Shown in pieces: positions 1 to 11,721 of a DNA stretch of 64,000 nt. The DNA is taken from the NCBI RefSeq assembly GCF_026914185.1, contig NC_070565.1, positions 1,674,001 to 1,738,000 of the forward strand, given 5' to 3'. This DNA comes from Puccinia triticina (taxonomy: Eukaryota; Basidiomycota; Pucciniomycetes; Pucciniales; Pucciniaceae). The position numbers were made by a program, and so were the translations under genes. Position 1 is the first letter of the stretch. Every line of letters begins with the position of its first letter. The notes beneath the pieces are model-generated. The model saw only the letters and a program-made list of their open reading frames with translations, searched no databases and had not been told where the DNA came from.

Positions 1-233
1 AAATAAGCTTTACAAGCCCGTGAGATATAATTTTACATCACATGTGAACTCAATTTGCAATCAATGCAACATACATACTAACTTCCAACTCTAACACTTC
101 AAACTCTGACGCTAAGCAAACAAAGGTGATATCAGCGACATCAACAAGTCAACCGGTCGACGCTAGGCAAGAATGACTCTCCATCCCCTCCCACGCTTGA
201 GTCAATCAACAGTTCACTCAAGCTCCCACCGCG
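1..233. other. Upstream flank of the GCM/MULE-like gene, no gene seen
   Basis: Nothing recognisable is coded here. It holds the presumed promoter and 5' leader of the transposase gene that starts at 234. I could not identify a terminal inverted repeat of a parent transposon; it may lie outside the window. Confidence 0.4.
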
Positions 234-1417
234 ATGGCGATTCCGACAGCAAGAACCCCGATGGCGAATCCGACTCCAACGACCGTCACCGACCCAAATG
301 GCACGATTGAACCGGCCGCTAACACCAGCCCTTGACTGTTCATTCCGGAATCTAGCCCCATCACCCCAATTCCATCAAGCCCGATCACCCCAATCAGCCC
401 CTTCAGCGTTGGAAATCTCATCCATCCCTTGATCCCACCCCTTAGTCCCATTGACTCGCCGTGCCCCTCAGATTTGAACAAGGAAACCACCACCGCTGAC
501 CCGCCAACACCTTGTTCTTCGTCTTCTGAAGAGATGCCGCTCTCGAACACCCCAAAACATACAAAATCGTCCAAAAAGATCAAAGTAAAGCCCCCAAAGA
601 AAAACTCTCCGGCATTGCTCACGAAGAAAGGAAAAAAACAGAAATCACCCCCGTCGCCAATTGTCAAAAGAAAGCTATCCCAATCGAGGTCCAAGATTGT
701 GACCAAGAGCGACGAGGACTCTGAGTATCAGCTCCCTGAAGCTTCCATCGCCTCTGAAGCATCCGAAACGTCTGAAGAGTCCTATTTGTCTGATCCTAAC
801 TCCCTTCCTGATGATTCGGACGACAAAGAACCTTCTTCGGACGACCAAGAAAATTTGCCCCCGTCGCCGAAGAACAGAACTAAATCTTCTTTTCGCCCGT
901 CTTCGAAAAACAGGAAGAACGTATCGCCCCCGTTGCCAAAGATCAGAAAGAACAGCCACCAAACTAAGATCAACAACGACCGCCACTATCAGCAGCCCGA
1001 GACGTCTGACTCTACCTCCTCTGATGATGCAGATGACGAAGGGGATGGCTCCGATGAAGATCAAGATGAAGATGACGATGCATTACCCAAGAGAAGACCG
1101 TCTGAGAAGGAATGGTTCCTTCCGGATATGAGCAAGTCGTACAAGACCTACATAGATCACGGGTGTACCCTCAACAAGCAAGGCTATCCGATCTACCCAA
1201 ACGGAAGGACCACGTTTGTTCGCCTGCCTCAAGACAATGTCACCAACTTCGGCTCCGTTGGGTTTTCGAAGACCCAAACTACGAGCTATCGCAGCAACAG
1301 GACCTGGAAGGTGACACGCTACTTCTGTCTCGGAGCTCTGGTCTGCGATAACTCGTCATGCGAATGGACTGGGCCTCCCCCAACTGGAAAAGGAGGACAG
1401 GAAAAGCTGGAACAAGG

Positions 1418-1520
1418 GTGAGTCTTCTTCTCCTCTCCTGCCAGCGGTTTTTTGGACATATGGGTTGCAAACTAATTTTACAACTCATTTTTTACAATCG
1501 TTATTTTACAAACCATGCAG
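1418..1520 (+). other. Intron 1 of the GCM/MULE-like gene
   Basis: It starts GGTGAGT-style and ends GCAG. Removing it joins GG to T in one codon and keeps the zinc-domain Cys residues in frame. It contains several TTGCAA, TTACAA and TTTTACA words that recur in intron 2 and in the 3' flank. Confidence 0.65.
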
Positions 1521-1758
1521 TAAAATCAAATGTCAAGGATTGGTAGGCAAGTGCAAAGGCACCGTTCGACATGTCAAATGTCCCGATTCCGTAGCAGTTT
1601 GAATCGACCACCATCTCCCATCAGGATGGGGGATCCTCCGGCATAAGGGCGTCCACCCTCATCCGTGGCCTGTCGCCAAGAAGCCCGACCCGCTTGCAAA
1701 GGAGGAATTGAAAGAAGAAATCAAGAAAAACCCCAAGGCTGGAGCTTTAAAGCTCAAG

Positions 1759-1902
1759 GTAACTATTTTCTCTCCCATTTTGTTTCTTTTCATTTTTGCA
1801 CCCTTCTTTTACAACCTTCATTTTTGCAACCCTTCTTTTACAATCCATTACATCCCATAGGTTTCCTCCAGTCTGATCTTGTTACCCTCCCATTCTTTGT
1901 AG
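1759..1902 (+). other. Intron 2 of the GCM/MULE-like gene
   Basis: The boundaries are GTAACT and TTTGTAG. Splicing is in phase 0 between KLK and MGKPTDP. The interior has repeated TTTTGCAACCC and CTTTTACAA words. Confidence 0.6.
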
Positions 1903-2087
1903 ATGGGGAAGCCCACCGATCCCCATTCAGCTTTCGGAAGTGTAGTTTCAATCCACGAGTCCTATCAGAACAGAGATCGGCTGGCCTATTACCGTCGATG
2001 CATCCTTGCTGAGTTAGGATTAGCTCCTGACAAACTCGGCGCCGGCGTGGGGGACAAATTCATATTGGACATGTTTGGATGGGCATC

Positions 2088-2159
2088 GTAAGTTGTTTTA
2101 ATACATTTTATGTATAATTTTGATTGCATCTGACTAAGAATATTGTCTTTTCTCAACAG
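2088..2159 (+). other. Intron 3 of the GCM/MULE-like gene
   Basis: The boundaries are GTAAGT and CAACAG. Splicing rebuilds a Ser codon and the segment WASRGLWIISSSF, which leads into the DDE-like core. Confidence 0.65.
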
Positions 2160-4674
2160 GCGGGGTCTGTGGATAATCTCCAGCTCGTTCATGCCAAAGG
2201 CCGAGCATTTCACCTTCCAGACGAAATGGATGTCAGATCGCTTGCTGGCTCGCGATAAGGACAACAAAGTGTACAGCGGCGGTCTCATCTCCGACGTGAC
2301 TTACCGGTACTTCGAGACGGGATACCTATTGACGACGTCTATGTTCTGTGACGATGGATACCTATTCAGCTCACTTGGATTCGAGGTCTTAGCGAACAAT
2401 ACTACAAAATCCACTTTGCTACACTCTTCCGGCAGTTTCTGGCGGCTCCGATCACCCCCGCCGAGAGGGACACACTAGTCCGCGAGGTCGTAGACTTCTC
2501 GTCAGCTCAAGTCGAGGGCTTCGTGTCCGCTTACCTCGAAGTATTCCGACAGGGAACTCGCAAAGAGGTCAGGGGCATGTTGAAAGGATGCCGCGAGCAT
2601 TATTGCCAGTCAGTCACACGCATCAAACGCAACCGGTCGCTCATCACTGCGGATCAAGAGGGATAACAAAGACATCGGATCGACTTTAGGATTAGCCAAG
2701 AAGCGAAAGCGAGCCAAAAAGTTTGTCAACGATGGAAGACCACCGGACACGACTGACAGTCTGATCGAAGGGAATAAGAGAGCTAAGCTTGGACGGCCCC
2801 CAAACTCCAGAAACCACAACAAAAGCCTCTGGGCCGCCTATCCCTCCTATCGAGCAAACTCCGCCTCCAAAAAGAACAATCGTTGCTGGCTAGCAGCCGG
2901 ATTGGAATCGATGTACACATTGTTCTCCCCATTATGGCTTCGTGGGATCAGCGGAAAGGGAAAGGACCTCTTCACCCACTTAGCGCATCATTTCTCGTGT
3001 CGATCCACTGGTGAATTAAACGGAGGCTGCTCAATCCGATCGACTATAACCCGGGGCCAAAATCACCTGTTCGATGTTCTCAACGCACAATACCCTGCAA
3101 GCTTCATACCTGGGGCGTTCAGCTCGGCCGATTATTTCATGGAGCTAGTCCTCGATCCCAAACTCCACCAGAGCCCAGAATACAAGAAACTGTTCTCAAT
3201 TCGCGAACGCAGGACGTTTACTTGTGAACTCAAGCCTGAAACACTCCAATCACATCCTACCCGAGCTTCCCGGACATTACATGTATTGACTATCAAGCCT
3301 CAGATGTTTGATTCGAATAGGATCCCGTATTCCGATGTTGCTAAGCTTGTGGAACTCTGGCAAACGACCGGTTTGATAAGTACCTCTGGCCTTGTGTGTA
3401 AGGCATGTCAAGAATCGCAGTTCCCGACCCACCCGAATACTAAGGCCAAGCCCAAAAGGAAGTCAAAGAAAGCGATAGTTTCGATTGGCACATCCGAGGA
3501 TGAAATTTGCGTTAACGTTGGAGTCTCTCAGCCGTCGGCACACTATCTGATTGATCGTTGCAAGCTTACCTTTGACGACCTCCCTCCCCCTCTTCACCTC
3601 AAATTCCATGTTGAGGTCAGCCACATTGATGATGTGCCTCGCCGGGACAGCTTCATGGCCACAACTGATTGGCCTTTCAAGTTGAAAGTCGGAGGCCAAA
3701 CTTACACACTCATTTCTCGCGGATACTGGAACAGAGCCCATTACTGGTGTAAGGTCCTTCGGAGCGCCAATATCTCCGCTGAAAAAGGTAGTTTGACGGC
3801 TGTTTGGATGCATAACGATGGCGAGAATGACGGCTATGCTCAGCAAATCAATCGAGTGCCGAGTTCTATTGCTGGAGCCGAGATGTATACGGCGTGGGTC
3901 TTGTATTCACGTACGTGGAATGAATCCGAGGAAGAATACGTGGACAGCTCAATCCAAAGGATTCTGGAAGACAATCCAGATGCTGCTGGGGATGTCCCCT
4001 TCAAAGAAATGAAATCGATATTGAACATATCACACAACTCCACCTCGATCGCACACCGGGAAAACAGTTCCTCAAGCCAACGACCGACTTCAAACAACAA
4101 GGACGACGTTGAACAAACCCCTTCATCTGGCAAAAAGAAGGAGAAGGCGAAATCTGCGTCTGGCAACAAGAGAACAAAAGGAAACAAGAAGAAAATTCAG
4201 AAGAAGTCCGCCTCATTCAAGGAATCCGAAGAGGCAGAAGTCGAGTCGGATGTGGCCCATATTCTTCAAGCCGACGACTCATTCCTTGGTAATCAGACGG
4301 CCGGCGACGAATCCATTGCGAATCACACCGCCGAAGGTTCCTTCCTTGCCAATCAAACGGCCGGCGACGCGTCTTTGCTTGATCAGACGGCCGAGACAGC
4401 CTGCGACGATTCCTTGCTTAATCCTGGCGACGAAACCATTCAGACTGGGGAAGACGAATCCTTCCTGGCCAATCACACTGCTGCTGCCGAAGAGAATTCC
4501 GTACAGTCTCAGAAGCCACCTCCAAAGTCTCAGCCTGCCTCACGACTTCGATTACTGCTCAAATTGCCTAAGTTACCTGCCTCAGGTGATGAATTACGTC
4601 CCGATTCAAAGCCTCCAAGCCCGCCCTTACCACCTGAAAGCGCAAGACGGCGATCTACCCGCCAAAAAAAGTGA

Positions 4675-5200
4675 TACTGCTTGTTTTCACTTCTTGTTTC
4701 CTTGTTTCTTTTCTGTTCTGTTTTCCTTTTTTCCTGAGTGATTGATTGACTTGCAAAGTATCCCAAGTTTCTTTCTTGCTCAATTTTCCACTTGTGCCTT
4801 GAAAAAAATCATTTTTTTGTGAGGTTTGTAAGGTAAGGGTTGTAAAATTACATTTTGCCCCTTAGTTATTTCTATTTCACAAACCATATATTGCAATTCA
4901 TAATGGGTTGCACGCCAATGGGTTGTGAAATTGTTAATTTGCAAGTTATAAAGTAATTTTGCGGCAGATATATCTTGCAATCCATATGGTTTGTAAAAAA
5001 TGAGTCGTAAAATTGCTCTTCAGGCCATCCTGGGACAAATTTGCAATCTAAATATTGCAATCCTTTTTTTTGCAACTCAGATTTTTTCTTGATGGGTTGC
5101 AAAAATCCATAAAATGACACATTTTGTGGATTTTTGCATCCCTGCGGTTTTACAACCTATAAGGGTTGTAAAATATGGGTTGCAAAAAAACAGCGACCCG
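4675..5200. other. AT-rich 3' flank with dispersed TTGYAA motifs
   Basis: No coding potential. Words such as GGGTTGTAAAAT, TTGCAATCC and GGGTTGCAAA recur many times on both strands. The same words occur inside introns 1 and 2 of the upstream gene, so this is probably the 3' part of the same transposon. Confidence 0.4.
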
Positions 5201-5250
5201 TATTAAAGCTGGTCGAGGTTCATTAAGGCTTGGATTTCATCTCAGCATAT

Positions 5251-5688
5251 TCATGGAAATCCACTCACATCGCGCCGGGGTCGTGTCGCCCAACTCGGGA
5301 TCGTGTGTGGTGGGCAGTCGTCACGCGAGTCGGCGTCGGACTCTGCGTCAGCTTCAACGTAGGAATTCGATACAAATCCTCCCGTTGCAGGATGGTCGGC
5401 TTCCCGCGAGGGGATGTTATTGTGTAGGCCTTGACCAGTACTGGAGCTTGCCCCATCATGAGTAGTCCCTAACTCGGGCTGCACACGTACCCCCTCCCCA
5501 GATAGAAATAATATTTCAGCTCGTTGCGGAAAGCTGGAGGCTTCTAATTGAGGCTCGATCTTCTCGACACAAAATCCGCTCACGTTGTGCTCCGGTCCTC
5601 CCATATGCATATTCGCGAGCACTCGATCTAAGTAGTTGTCAATTCTGTCGGAGTGACTAGACGATCCAAGTCCTCTGGGAAGGTCCAT
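5251..5688 (-). CDS. Hypothetical small ORF, 145 aa
   Basis: I do not recognise this protein. It starts at an ATG (MDLPRGLGSSSHSDR), is polar, rich in Ser, Asp and Gly, and has no membrane segment or motif I can name. A GTGAGT donor-like site lies 16 codons before the stop and a GCAGGTAAAT donor-like site lies upstream near 6120, so a spliced minus-strand gene is possible. It could equally be a chance ORF in transposon flank. Confidence 0.22.
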   Translation of the reverse strand: MDLPRGLGSSSHSDRIDNYLDRVLANMHMGGPEHNVSGFCVEKIEPQLEASSFPQRAEILFLSGEGVRVQPELGTTHDGASSSTGQGLHNNIPSREADHPATGGFVSNSYVEADAESDADSRDDCPPHTIPSWATRPRRDVSGFP

Positions 5689-5699
5689 TGATACACTGT

Positions 5700-6829
5700 G
5701 TCTAACGAGCTATTTAAGATTCAAACAACATGAGTGGTAAGGATTCCAGTCCCGTGCCGTGATGGAATGAATGAGGAGCGCTTAACTATTGTAAGCCATA
5801 ATAACCACGCAATCATCCCGACAATTTAACTTGTTCTCAAGGATCTCAGAAGTTCGACGAGGCTGTCAGACTGCAGGTTGGGGCTCAAGGTTAACATCAG
5901 TGTTTATTGGAAGACATTGTATATTTTTGATAGACTTCGCACAGAGGGATTGCACCTACGAGAATTATCCACGAGCACACGTCATACAAATACCTAATTC
6001 CAAGATTATGTGATTGGAATTGGTTAGTCGCAGCACACTATAACTCGCACCTATTTGATTGGGATAAACAATTCAGAAAGAAAGGTACCCAAACTCAAAA
6101 AGAAAATAGGGGGCATATTTACCTGCGATAAGCAGTGATTGAGTCGAGCAGAGACCGAGCGAGATGAAGGACGCGACGGACGGAAGATCTAGAGAATGTG
6201 CCGAGATCAAAATATGTAGTCAAAAAACGATATTGTTAGAGTTGGCGAGGCGGTTGGTCAATGGCTGGGATGGAAAAGAATGAAAACCGGTACTTACAAA
6301 CGCAATACACCGGTCCCCGGGCCATATATATGTGCAGCCAGACTAGCACGAAAAAGAAGAGGTACGGGTCTACCGGCCTGCCCGGCCTACAGACTTCCTT
6401 GCGTGCTATGTCTTCTAGAGCGATGATGAAACATGTCTCATGCCGGGTCTCCTGGCAACGCTGGTAAGACTGGTGTTTCAGTTCTGATACCTGCCTTCAA
6501 TACCTTGTGTTTTGTTTCTTCTCTGAAGCTCTAGCGCACAAGTTCACAACAATGACATGTTGTAGGGTCATTTATATACGTTTCCAAACCTCCGTGATAG
6601 GTTCAACTTCCAGGCCCAGGGGCGCGTGTTGGAAGAGGCTTGTAACAAACTCCGGGCTGACGTACACGCCTGCAATCTTGCCAAAAACAATACAAAACAA
6701 CACCCTTAAAAACGCCCAACGTGTAGAGGTGTGGATCCTAAACTCAGAATCTCAATCAGATGGAAAAAAACTCCACCCGTGTCAACACCTTCTCGACTAC
6801 TAGTGGATGACTTCCCGTCGTCATTTAGA
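5700..6829. other. No recognisable gene
   Basis: Only short ORFs with no recognisable motif are present. There is no array, no terminal repeat and no match to the transposon families elsewhere in the window. Confidence 0.4.
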
Positions 6830-7147
6830 GAGCTCTAGATGCCCCTCTAAATTGTAAATTAAATAAGACACCTATCAAAAACTCAACCAGTGCACATGAA
6901 ATTAATGAACTGTAGGGTTAGCAAAACATTTCCCTTATTGTCAAAAATTAAGAATTTGGGTGTGTAAATTGAGATCTGGGAGGCTCCCAGACTCAACAGG
7001 AAGTCCTCCAGTGGCCCGCACTGCCAGCATGTAAGGCTTTGATGTGCAAATCCGCGTTAAGCTGGGCTGCATTCATCTGACCTAACATCAGTTGAGTTGA
7101 CCCAATGCAACCTACGTCCGAGTCAGACTTGGTTGACCCCTTTCCAA
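6830..7147. repeat. Left part of a dispersed repeat split by Copia-A
   Basis: The segment contains ACTGCCAGCAT, CCAATGCAAC and GTCCGAG words in the same order as 36460-36560, so it looks like a diverged copy of that repeat. It ends at the TCCAA target site (7143-7147) and resumes at 26782 on the far side of Copia-A. Confidence 0.4.
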
Positions 7148-8553
7148 TGTAGTTCAGAGAAGTTTTGATTTATTGCAAACACTTAATAACCAGTAGTAAA
7201 ACTAACAAAAAACAATGGTTAATAAAAAATAGGAAAATATGTGAGAACATTGAATAATTTTACCTATTGAGGTTTAGTTTTCCTGACTAGACAGGCTGTT
7301 GATGTTGGCAATAAACTATGAGAGAATAATAAACTAAGAAAATATAAAAAGCATTGAGTTGATGAAACCTAAGATTGAGAAACAACAAGCAAACAAAGTA
7401 CCTCTCCTCCCCCTGATCAAGTATCCTCTCACCAGGAAAAAAAAGTAGTCACTTGATGGAAAGTGACATGACACAGCTTTGTTTTCAGCTCCAACACTGC
7501 TCCAATGCTGCTCCTCTCCACCAGCACATCTGAAGCTCACATTGTCAGGATCAAAGCACTCAATGTGAAAAAACTAGATGATGCTCAGCTTTGGCCCTGG
7601 CCCAGCTGATGCTCAGCTTTTACCCTGGCTCAGCTGATGCTCAGTTTTTCCCCTGGCCCAGCTGATGCTCAGCTTTGGAACTGGCCACCTGATGATCATC
7701 TTTGGCCCTGGCGCAGCTGATGCTCAGCCTTGTCCATGGCTCAGCTGATGCTCAGCTTTGGCCCTAGCCTAGCTGATTTTCAGCTCTGGTCCTGTCCAAG
7801 CTGATTCCCATCTTTTTCCCTGGCCTGGCTCAGCTGATACTCAGCAAGCTGAGCATCAGCTGGCCAGCTAGCCCAGGACTGGGCCAAAGCTGAGCATCAG
7901 CTGGGACAGGACTAGGAGAAGGCTGAGCAAGGACTGGTACAAAGCTGAGCATCAGCTGCGCCAGGACTAGTACAAAGCTGAGCATCACCTGGGCAAGGAA
8001 TGGTCAAATGGCTTTATTCCAATTCTGAGAGTGAGCTGTGTGGAAAAGCTGAGTATGAGCTGGGCAGAAAAGCTGAGTATGAGCTGGGTGCCAAAGCTGA
8101 GTATCAGCTGGGCAGAACAGAGGATCAGTTGGGCTCATCAAAAACTGAACAGGACCTCATTGGTATAAAATTTTGGAAGTTGAGGAGATGGTTGGGAGAT
8201 TGGGGTAGATAGTGGATAGATATTGGATAGATGGTGGGTAGCTGGCTGGAGCTGGTGTAATGTCACTTGTCATCAACTGACTTTTTTTTTCCTGGTGTCT
8301 GTGTCTTGAGAACTACGCCTGCGCTTGACTGAGAAGCACTGATTGATATGACGTTTGGATGAGTGCTTGATTTTCAAGGGCTTGATAATGTTGACTTAAC
8401 TTGATTCGATATTGGCCAGGTTCAGTCGATGGTGTGGAGTGTGATCTTGATGGTACCGGGTTTGGTCGCTCGGAAAGCTTGAGGTGAAAATTCTAGAAGC
8501 TTATTCAAGATTGAGATTGAGCATGTGACATGTAGTGAAAATTTCATCCAACA
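7148..8553 (-). repeat. Copia-A 3' LTR (contains CACTA-like element 1)
   Basis: It matches 26244-26781 on both sides of the insertion at 7430-8297. On the minus strand it starts TGTTGGATGAAATT directly after a purine-rich tract (ATTTAGGGGGAG, 8554-8565), the expected polypurine tract. Confidence 0.85.
7430..8297. mobile_element. CACTA-like non-autonomous element 1 (868 bp)
   Basis: The ends are CACCAGGAAAAAAAA and its complement, followed by a related TCACTTGATG block, giving inverted ends of about 30 bp. A 3-bp duplication TCT (7427-7429, 8298-8300) flanks it. The equivalent position in the other Copia-A LTR (26525-26527) has a single TCT and no insert: a natural empty site. The interior is an inverted pair of arrays of CAGCTGATGCTCAGC-type units. 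A 3-bp TSD, CAC ends and subterminal repeats fit CACTA/EnSpm; no transposase is encoded. Confidence 0.75.
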
Positions 8554-8556
8554 CTC

Positions 8557-10157
8557 CCCCTAAATGTCACTCGCATGCACCATGTGAAGTTGATTAATTG
8601 CTGTTTTGATCTTGTTTGGCCCGAGTGATTTTGTGAGGATATCCGCTGTCATCTTGTTGGTTGAAACTTGCTTGACGACTAGTCGCTTCTTTTGAACTTG
8701 ATCTCTAACATACTGATACCGTACTTCAATGTGTTTGGAATTTGGATTGAGTTGCACTTCTTGACTGATACAATTTGCCCCTGAGTTGTTGTTGAAAATC
8801 ACTGGAGCATTTATAGGAATCTTCATCTCTTGAATCAAGTTCAAAAGCCAGCAAATTTGTTTAGCGCATACATTGATCAAGATAAACTCTGCCTCAGTGG
8901 TAGACTGAGCAACAACTGGCTGCTTCTTTGTGAGCCAGCACACCTGATTCCCTAGAAATTTGATGAAGTATCCTGAAATTGATTTTTGAGATGGTATGAT
9001 GTTGGCGTAATCCGCATCAGCCCATTCAACCAGATGAGATCCGCCCAAAGTTGCATGTTTAGTCTTCCGAATGTGCAATCCAAGTGATTTTGTTCCTTGC
9101 AGATACCATAGCAGATGTTTTACCAAGAACCAATGTGTACGTGTTGGATTAGAGGTATATCTGGCAAGTTGATTAACTGTAAACTGAATATCTGGTCGAG
9201 TATGCAGAGCAATATGATTCAAACTCCCAACTACCCGTTGCATTGTGTTAACATCAAATGGAGCTTCCGGTTTGTTGATAAGTTCATGAATATTTGGCAG
9301 CGCCGGCGTCTTGACACTTTTACTGTTCTTCATCCCAAAATCCTCAATTATTTGGTGTGTCATATTTGAGTGATGCAACACTAGCTCCCCATTCTTCAAC
9401 CACTTGAGCGTGTATCCGAGGTGCTGAGTTGGTTTATTGGTGATCTTGAGGGTGTACGTCTTCTGAAGATTGGACAGGAATGACTTTACCAAATCATCTG
9501 ATTCTCCCACAAGCAACCCGTCATCTACATGCATATGTAGAAACAGTGTCTTTTTTCATTTGCAAACACAGAATCATCAGCATTCAAGGGAAACATGCCT
9601 ATGGAGTGAAGTGTTTTTACCAGATGAGCTTTCCAGCAACGTGGCGCCTGCTTTGTACCATAGAGTGATTTTTTTAATTTCCAGACCCAATTTTCTTTCC
9701 CCAGTTCTTCAAACCCTTTTACCTGGCCTACATACACAGGGGCATCGATTTTGCCATGGAGAAACGCGGTCTCAATGTTGAATTGACAAACTTTCATATT
9801 TTTGTTGATTACCAGAGAGAACATGATTTTCAAAGACTCATTTTGACCAACCAAGGCATAGGTATCCCAGTAGTGTTTTCAATATTCTTGATGATTGCCA
9901 AATATTACCCATTGCGCCTTATGCTTATAGACTTCATTATATTCATTCCGTTTGCGAGACAGAAGCCACATTCCCCCAATTATTTTTTCATCCGCCGGCG
10001 GAGGTATAAGGATGCCCGTGTTGTGAAACAAAAGAGACCCAAATTCCTTACACATTGCTTCTTCCCAAATTGGCCGTTTTTTTTTTGTCAGATAAAGCTT
10101 TATCAACAGCCACCTGGTCCACCAGCGCAATGAAATGACAATGTTCATCATCATCAT
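8557..10157 (-). pseudogene. Copia-A reverse transcriptase and RNase H
   Basis: Reading minus, the segments join as RT fingers (EEAMCKEFGSLLF), palm (FNIETAFLHGKIDAPVYV), YGTKQAPRCW, the HVDDGLLVGES catalytic loop, a connection region (GSLNHIALHTRPDIQF) and RNase H (EWADADYANI, TTEAEFI, TADILTKSLG). The palm motif is normally FDxETAFLHG; here the Asp is Asn. At least three frame changes separate the pieces (near 9530, 9860 and 10150). The stop is followed at once by the polypurine tract and 3' LTR. It would have made cDNA from the element RNA. Confidence 0.8.
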
Positions 10158-10830
10158 CCTCTATGTCAGCATCATTGTCCCCATTGTTGGTTGTGGACCC
10201 GGAAGGAATAATATTATCCTTGGAGATCTTGCTACTGATTTCTTTAGGAGCTTTGTCATTGGGATCACGGACAACGTATTCCCAGTTGGGTTTACGGAAG
10301 CAAGGGGGTACCGTGATCAAATATTTCAGTGTTGCCGGGGGCTTAGGCTGAGATGATTGAGTGACTGGCGGTGCATGAATGTTTTTGACTGGAGCGGGTC
10401 GACTGGAACTTGCCTGTGGAGCATTTTGAGCATTACCCGGAAACGAACCGGGGAATATCAGTGTGTTTGTTACCAATGCAGTGGTTCTAGGAGCATTGTT
10501 GGTTGCAGCTCCCCTTGAAGGCTGATCAGGAGTCGACGAAACTTGTCGTTGAGGCAGTGGTGCGAATTGACATTGAATCGGGACTTCATCTTCATTGGTC
10601 AACGTCTTACTTACTTTGACATTCAGTGGTGGAAGAGTTACCCACTCAGACGTGTTGTATGCCGTCTTCGTCGCAGTTGGTAGATCGGTTTCAGATTTCT
10701 TGAACGAGTACAAATCAGATAAGTTTTTAGGGGCAACCTGAGTGTAGTCACGACTAAGGATTATGCAACCAGTTGACCTGTCCAGAAATTGCATAGCGTC
10801 TGAAAAAGGTTCAAAACCCAAGAATGTCAT
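10158..10830 (-). pseudogene. Copia-A integrase-RT linker
   Basis: A Pro/Ser/Thr-rich stretch (SSTPDQPSRGAATNNAPRTT and similar) with a short conserved start, FLGFEPFSDAMQFLDRSTG, that resembles the integrase C-terminal segment of Copia polyproteins. It ends in an acidic tract (DADIEDDDDEHCH) before the RT fingers. Confidence 0.65.
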
Positions 10831-11266
10831 TCAAACCCCAGACGGTTGAATCTTTGACTCAGTTTTTTGATGTGGAAGTGCTCCAAATGGGATCAATTTA
10901 GTGAGTTCGCGCTGAGGTTCAATGCAGGAGTCGGATTTAGAGAGAAGTTCAGTTGGAGTCGCCCACTTCAGTGTTTTGTGCAGAGAGTTATTGATGAGGA
11001 CTGTAGAATATAAGGCAGCTTCAGGCCAATAACATAATGGCACATTTGACTGAGCCAATAAACAGCGCATCTTGACAAGCAGGGTCTGATTAAAGCGTTC
11101 CGCAACACCGTTAGTTTGGGGGGAGTATGGGGCACCTCGTTCAAGCGTCATTCCAAGTGATTGAACATTTTCAAGGAAAGATTTTGAGCTGAACTCTGAG
11201 CCGTGATTGCTGTGAAGGTAGGCAGGATATCAATTTAATTTTTTGTGGATTTAAGGTGTTCAAATA

Positions 11267-11637
11267 GGGTGTTCAAAGTTGACTTGCATAAAATCATAAC
11301 ACCATAAAATCATAAAATTCTAAGCTGAAAAAAATATGTTGCACCCAAGCACTCAAATTAGAGAAACATTTGTAGAATGGTACACATGAAATCATTACTT
11401 GAAAGTTTTATAATTTTATGATTTTATGCATTGAAAAATTTATGATTTCAACTTTGAACACCCTTAAAGTTGAAATCATAAATCATAAAATCATAAAACT
11501 TTCAAGTGATGATTTCATATGTAACATTCTAGAAATCTTGCTGTAATTTGAGTGTTTGGGTGGTACATATTTTTTTCAGCTCAGAATTCTATAATTTTAT
11601 GGTTTTATGATTTTATGCAAGTCAACTTTGAACACCC
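11267..11637. mobile_element. TA-flanked MITE (371 bp)
   Basis: The terminal inverted repeats start GGGTGTTCAAAGTTGACTTG and extend over about 33 bp. TA dinucleotides sit at 11265-11266 and 11638-11639. It is AT-rich, with an internal second inverted repeat, and has no ORF. TA duplication and size fit a Tc1/mariner-type (Stowaway-like) MITE inserted in Copia-A integrase. Confidence 0.7.
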
Positions 11638-11721
11638 TAATCCCTCCGAAGTAACCCATCAGTTTGCCCTCAACTTTGGTTTTTGATTGTACAACAAATA
11701 TCCGAACATAACCACTTAAAT

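Larger units (their letters stand above)
234..4674 (+). pseudogene. GCM zinc-finger / MULE-like transposase fused to a USP-like peptidase domain, broken
   Basis: Four exons fit GT-AG splicing in phase: 234-1417, 1521-1758, 1903-2087 and 2160-4674. The first about 290 residues are low-complexity, Ser/Pro/acidic-rich. Next comes a GCM/WRKY-like zinc domain, with Cys pairs around ALVCDNSSC and KIKCQGLVGKC and a His motif GVHPHPWP just past intron 1. Exons 3-4 read like a MULE-type DDE core (SDVTYRYFETGYLLTTS, then RWIPIQLTWIRGLSEQYY). From about 2870 a second enzyme-like domain follows: NNRCWLAAGLESMYTLF resembles a ubiquitin-protease Cys box, LVCKAC a Cys pair, and RGYWNRAHYWCKV a His box. The tail is acidic and repetitive. 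Breaks: in-frame TGA at 333-335 and 1600-1602, a frameshift near 2354 and an opposite one near 2660. ATG 234 is the only ATG that opens this frame. Family assignments come from motif recognition; the peptidase call is the least certain. Confidence 0.6.

Noticed and set aside
218..706. 162-codon minus-strand ORF over the start of the GCM/MULE-like gene
   Set aside because: It is antisense to the low-complexity N-terminal exon, which has the stronger, spliced and homology-supported reading.
6261..6803. Two short plus-strand ORFs
   Set aside because: No motif, no coding-like repeats or splice support; likely chance.
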